Shown piece after piece: positions 60,201-64,000 of a DNA stretch of 64,000 bases. A program made the position numbers and the translations under genes. Below the pieces are notes generated by a model. It searched no databases, was not told the DNA's origin, and worked only from the letters and a program-made list of their open reading frames with translations. This DNA is from Sphingomonas sp. PAMC26645. GTDB lineage: Bacteria; Pseudomonadota; Alphaproteobacteria; Sphingomonadales; Sphingomonadaceae. How positions within the stretch are numbered: the stretch's first letter is position 1; the number at the start of each line of letters is the position of its first letter. The DNA is taken from NCBI RefSeq assembly GCF_004795835.1, contig NZ_CP039249.1:248001-312000 (forward strand), given 5' to 3'.

Positions 60201-62156
60201 ATGACGTGGCGTATGAGCCTGCTGGCCGGTGCAATGATACCGACGATCGCGGTCGCGCAGACTGCGCCACCGCCCGCCTCCGCGCCGAAGGCGAACGCCA
60301 CGCTCTCGGACCGGGTGCCGGTCGAAACCTTCGCCAAACTGCCCGGCATCGCCAATCCGAAGCTCTCGCCCGACGGCAGGCGTATCGCCGCGAAGATGGC
60401 GATCGACGGCGTCCAGGTGCTGGTCGTCGCGCCGCTGTTTCCCGGTGGCAAGCTCGCCGCGATCAAGGTCGGGGCGACGGTCGACATCAATTGGTGGCGC
60501 TGGGTCGGTGACGACTGGCTCGCGGTCGGCATCGGATCGCAGGACATGCTGTACGGCGAGGAAATCTACGTCACGCGCACGCTGGGCGTCAAAGCCGACA
60601 TGACCAAGATCAACCGGATCGACTGGAACAATTCAGGTGTCCGCGCGGACGAAATCCTGTGGGCGGCGCGCGACGGCACGCCGCGTGTCCTGCTGTCGCG
60701 CCAGACCGGGATCGAAAGCGAAAGCCAATGGTATCCCTCAGTCTCCGAGGTGGATCTCTCGACCGGCAAGACCAAGACCGTCGCCGGCAGCCAGACGAAC
60801 GTCTTCGACTGGTATGCGGATGGCGCGGGCGTCGTCCGGATAGGCTATCGGTACGAGGACGACACCCGCAAAGGCTCGCTTCTGTATCGCAGCGCCAATC
60901 GCGATCCGTTCAAGGTCATCGCATCGGCCCGCGGCAAGCAGGATATCGTCATCCCGGTGACGTTCCGCGCCGACGGCACGGCCATCGCGACGGACGATTC
61001 CGGCGGTCGCGACGAGGTGTTCGAGGTATCGCTGCCCGACCTGAAGCTGGGCAAGAAGCTGTACGGCGCGGATGGCTACGACGTCGATGGTGTGGTCGAG
61101 AACGCTACTGGCGACGACATCGACGGTATCACCGTCACCGATCGCTTCGGCCATATTGTCTGGCTGAACCCCAAGCTGAAGGAAATCCAGGACGCGGTCG
61201 ACAAGGCGGTCGGCGAGCGACGCGCGCGCATCGTCTCGTGGGACCGCACCCGGTCGAAGTTCCTGGTGCAGGTCGGCTCGCCGTCGCAGGCGGGGGCTCT
61301 GTATTTCTACGATCCCGCGAACGGATCGATGCAGCGCTATTCGTGGCAGAACAGCGACCTCAAGGCGCGGACATTGTCGCCGGTGTCGACGATCCGGTAC
61401 AAGGCACGCGACGGCGTCGAGATCGAGGCACTGCTGACCTTGCCGCGCGGACATAGCCCGAAGAACCTGCCGTTGATCGTGTTGCCGCACGGCGGCCCGT
61501 TCGCGCGCGATTCAGAAGACTGGGACTGGTGGACGCAATATCTGGCGGAGATGGGCTATGCCGTCGTCCAGCCCAATTACCGTGGGTCATCGGGGTATGG
61601 CACCAGTTTCGCCAAGCTCGGCGAGGGGCAATGGGGCCTGAAGATGCAGGACGATCTCGACGATGCGATCGTCGATCTTGCAAAGAAGGGCATCGCCGAT
61701 CCGAAGCGCGTCTGCATGGCAGGCGCGTCCTATGGCGGCTATGCGGCGATGCGCGCGGCGCAGCGGAACGGCATCGGCGACGCGGCACCCTATCGGTGCG
61801 CGATCTCCTATGCCGGCGTGTCCGATCTGCAGGCGATGCAGCGGTATGACGGCAAGTTCCTGTACGGCAAGACCCGCGGCGACTGGTTGAAGAAGCAAGC
61901 GCCCGATTATCGCAGCGTCTCACCACGTTTCGGTGCGCAGACCTTCTCGATCCCGATCCTGATGCTGCACGGCAAGGAGGACAAGCGCGTGCCCGTGAAG
62001 CAATCGCGGATGATGGCAGCGGCACTCAAGGAGGCGAGCAAGTCGTTCGAGTATATCGAGCAACCGCTCGGCGATCATCATTTCACGCGCGGCGAGGACC
62101 GGCTCGAATTTCTGAAGGCAATGGGTGCATTCCTGACGAAGTACAATCCAGCATAA
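60201..62156 (+). CDS. S9-family peptidase (prolyl oligopeptidase type)
   Basis: 651 aa with a signal peptide (cut near IAVAQT). The N-terminal half is a beta-propeller. The alpha/beta-hydrolase half has Ser510 (GASYGGYAAM), Asp594 (HGKEDKRVP) and His626 or His627 (LGDHHF). It is probably a periplasmic peptidase of the acylaminoacyl/DPP type. The 242-bp gap before it shows no other gene. Confidence 0.92.
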   Translation: MTWRMSLLAGAMIPTIAVAQTAPPPASAPKANATLSDRVPVETFAKLPGIANPKLSPDGRRIAAKMAIDGVQVLVVAPLFPGGKLAAIKVGATVDINWWRWVGDDWLAVGIGSQDMLYGEEIYVTRTLGVKADMTKINRIDWNNSGVRADEILWAARDGTPRVLLSRQTGIESESQWYPSVSEVDLSTGKTKTVAGSQTNVFDWYADGAGVVRIGYRYEDDTRKGSLLYRSANRDPFKVIASARGKQDIVIPVTFRADGTAIATDDSGGRDEVFEVSLPDLKLGKKLYGADGYDVDGVVENATGDDIDGITVTDRFGHIVWLNPKLKEIQDAVDKAVGERRARIVSWDRTRSKFLVQVGSPSQAGALYFYDPANGSMQRYSWQNSDLKARTLSPVSTIRYKARDGVEIEALLTLPRGHSPKNLPLIVLPHGGPFARDSEDWDWWTQYLAEMGYAVVQPNYRGSSGYGTSFAKLGEGQWGLKMQDDLDDAIVDLAKKGIADPKRVCMAGASYGGYAAMRAAQRNGIGDAAPYRCAISYAGVSDLQAMQRYDGKFLYGKTRGDWLKKQAPDYRSVSPRFGAQTFSIPILMLHGKEDKRVPVKQSRMMAAALKEASKSFEYIEQPLGDHHFTRGEDRLEFLKAMGAFLTKYNPA

Positions 62157-62258
62157 CGCACGGATACTGCCCGCCAAAACTCCATAACGGAGCATATACG
62201 CCGACTGTGGATGCATCTTGTTTGGACGAACGCAGTTTTGTCTCCGCATCATCACCGA

Positions 62259-63743
62259 ATGCGGAACCGTCCTGAGAATCACCTCTTCTACGGCGACAAC
62301 CTCGCCGTCCTGCGCAAGGAGATCGCCGACGAGAGCGTCGACCTGATCTACCTCGACCCGCCGTTCAATTCGAACGCTAATTACGGCATCCTGTTCAAGG
62401 AACCCGACGGCAAATCGTCGAACGCGCAGATCGAGGCGTTCGAGGACACCTGGCACTGGAACGAGACCGCCGAGGACGCCTTCGACCAGGTTGCCCGGAG
62501 CGGTAGCACCAAGGCATTCGACCTGCTCAACGCGATGCGCGGGTTCCTCGGCGACAACGACATGATGGCGTATCTGGCGATGATGGCGGTGCGGCTGCTC
62601 GAGCTGCACCGCGTGCTGAAGCCGACCGGCAGCCTGTATCTCCACTGCGATCCGACCGCGAGCCATTACCTGAAACTCCTGCTCGACGCGATCTTCGGCA
62701 AGCGCCAGATCGCGAACGAGATCGTCTGGTGCTACCGGCGCTACACCGCGGCCAGCAACCGGTTCCAGCGGCTCCACGACACATTGCTGTTCTACGGCAA
62801 GACCGACCAGCGGCGCTTCAACGACATCCGCATTCCGTATGGCGAGACCTCAGGCAAGAAGGACTCGCACTATCGTCAGGACGGCGATGGCCGCTGGTTC
62901 CGCTGGCAGAAGCGCAAGGACGCCGAACCCTATCGTATCTATCTCGCGGAGGGGGTCAGGCTGGGCGACTGGTGGGATATTCCGATCATCAATGCGTCGT
63001 CGAAGGAGCGTCTGGGGTATCCGACGCAGAAACCGTCCGCGTTGCTGGAGCGGATCATCGCCGCGTCGTCGAACGAAGGCGACGTCGTGCTCGATCCGTT
63101 TTGCGGCTGCGGCACCGCGGTCCACGCAGCCGAAAAGCTCAAGCGGCAATGGATTGGGATCGACGTCACGCATCTTGCCATTTCACTGATCGAAAAACGG
63201 ATGAAAGACGCGTTTCCCGGCGTCACCTTCACCGTCGAGGGCACGCCGAAGGATCTTGCTTCCGCCTATGATCTCGCGCTGCGCGACAAATATCAGTTCC
63301 AGTGGTGGGCCGTCTCGATGGTCGACGCGCTGCCGTTCGGCGGCAGGAAGAAGGGGGCGGATGGCGGGATCGACGGGCTGATCTATTTCAACGATCACGA
63401 CCCCGCGTCGGGCAAGATGGTAACGCACCGCGCGATCGTGTCGGTGAAGGGCGGGCTCAATCCGGACACTGCGATGGTCGAAACGCTCGCCGCGACGATC
63501 GCGCGCGAGAAGGCGCCGATCGGCATCCTCATCATGAATGCCAAGCCGACACGAGAGATGGAGCGCCGCGCCGCCGCGGTCGGCATCTACCGCGCGGGCG
63601 TTGACGAGGCGTTTCCGAAGCTCCAGATCCTGACGCTGGCGGACCTGTTCCAAGGCAAGCGCCCGCGCATTCCCAACGTCGACCGCGCTGCGTTCCGGCG
63701 TGCCGCGCGCGAGGCCACCGCGCTCCAGCCGAGCTTGTTGTGA
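62259..63743 (+). CDS. Beta-class DNA methyltransferase with C-terminal PD-(D/E)xK-like domain
   Basis: From ATG 62259 (62211 would add 16 residues) the protein is 494 aa. DPPF (33-36) lies before a central recognition region, and DPFCGCG (279-285) after it, the beta-class order of N4-cytosine/N6-adenine methyltransferases. After about residue 350 comes a domain with GADGGIDG (366-373) and IVSVKGG (393-399), the layout of Mrr-like nucleases, with Ser in place of the usual Glu/Gln of (E/Q)xK. It could be a single-chain restriction-modification enzyme or a methylase with a dead nuclease domain. No partner gene is visible. Confidence 0.87.
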   Translation: MRNRPENHLFYGDNLAVLRKEIADESVDLIYLDPPFNSNANYGILFKEPDGKSSNAQIEAFEDTWHWNETAEDAFDQVARSGSTKAFDLLNAMRGFLGDNDMMAYLAMMAVRLLELHRVLKPTGSLYLHCDPTASHYLKLLLDAIFGKRQIANEIVWCYRRYTAASNRFQRLHDTLLFYGKTDQRRFNDIRIPYGETSGKKDSHYRQDGDGRWFRWQKRKDAEPYRIYLAEGVRLGDWWDIPIINASSKERLGYPTQKPSALLERIIAASSNEGDVVLDPFCGCGTAVHAAEKLKRQWIGIDVTHLAISLIEKRMKDAFPGVTFTVEGTPKDLASAYDLALRDKYQFQWWAVSMVDALPFGGRKKGADGGIDGLIYFNDHDPASGKMVTHRAIVSVKGGLNPDTAMVETLAATIAREKAPIGILIMNAKPTREMERRAAAVGIYRAGVDEAFPKLQILTLADLFQGKRPRIPNVDRAAFRRAAREATALQPSLL

Positions 63744-63923
63744 TAGCGCACGTTTGGCAGCCGGGCCTGTCGCTCTTGTTCAATGGCTGTCGAAGGCCGA
63801 TATACGGAACACGCAAGCGGGTGCGGGCATAACGTCCGTGTCCGCCTTCGGCCGTGCTTTCCTTTTTCGCGAACTTGCGGTAAGGGCGCTCGTCCCGAAA
63901 TTCCCCCAATTCAGAGATTATAT

Positions 63924-64000
63924 TTGGCCAAGGAAGAACTGCTCGAGATGCGCGGCCGCGTGGTGGAACTCCTCCCCAACGCGATGTTCCGGGTTCAGCT
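63924..64000 (+). CDS. infA: Translation initiation factor IF-1, N-terminal part
   Basis: TTG at 63924 starts [20 protein letters not shown] followed by MFRVQL at the window edge, the beginning of the IF-1 OB fold. The rest lies outside. The 180-bp region before it shows no other gene and should hold its promoter. Confidence 0.93.
   Translation, partial: MAKEELLEMRGRVVELLPNAMFRVQ

Overview
The window is high-GC alphaproteobacterial DNA, most likely from Sphingomonas or a close relative. The host genes point that way: an NAD-specific glutamate dehydrogenase of the large (about 1,540 aa) class, a cobS/cobT-J-domain-bolA cluster, a PAS_5 protein, short-form hisG followed by hisD, nusB-thiL, a K+-independent H+-pyrophosphatase and infA. 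It has two parts: a P2-like prophage (about 1-33,660, left end outside the window) and ordinary chromosome (about 33,700-64,000). They meet at a tRNA-Thr(CGT) gene.

Prophage. Portal (Q) and terminase (P) genes are read leftward, after a decayed D12-class adenine methylase and small genes. The rest of the virion module is read rightward: O, N, M, a small membrane gene, L, X, holin, SAR endolysin, overlapping i-/o-spanins, two or three unassigned genes including one with a signal peptide, R, S, J, I, H, two large tailspike-like genes, then V, W, FI, FII, E/E', T, U, D. V and W lie after the fibres, unlike P2. E/E' keeps the P2-type -1 frameshift site (T TTT TTG). After D comes a leftward pair: a membrane-anchored accessory gene and an S24 (LexA-type) repressor. 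Facing them across a set of operator-like repeats is a rightward early operon with Cro-like and CII-like regulators, an Ogr zinc-finger activator, a run of microproteins, small conserved phage genes and a tyrosine integrase next to the tRNA. No replication initiator is visible in this part.

The most notable signal is a 27-bp inverted repeat (arm CTCTTGTAGAAA) present four times and only between phage genes: between P and O, before J, before V, and before a small early gene. It resembles the P2 Ogr-site dyad (TGT-N12-ACA; here TGT-N13-ACA), and the phage encodes an Ogr with the exact C-x2-C-x22-C-x4-C spacing. It is the best candidate for a late regulon operator. Four of the five genes it faces start 56-61 bp from the dyad centre and mostly lack a Shine-Dalgarno sequence, so some late mRNAs may be leaderless.

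Chromosome. A PAS_5 protein and glutamate dehydrogenase come first. A leftward iron operon follows (Fiu-like TonB receptor, PiuC-type hydroxylase, PepSY protein) under a Fur-like double site. Then come an RHH protein, cobT, cobS and a J-domain protein (leftward), and bolA, a GST, a Nudix hydrolase, a pirin, an alpha/beta hydrolase and an RcnB-like protein (rightward), with a DUF2332 gene leftward. hisG-hisD, nusB, thiL, hppA, an S9 peptidase, a DNA methyltransferase with a nuclease-like C-terminal domain, and the start of infA complete the window. This half carries eight or nine bipartite inverted-repeat elements of three families, all intergenic; three of them run into the Shine-Dalgarno region of the next gene. 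No gene-free stretch exceeds about 300 bases.
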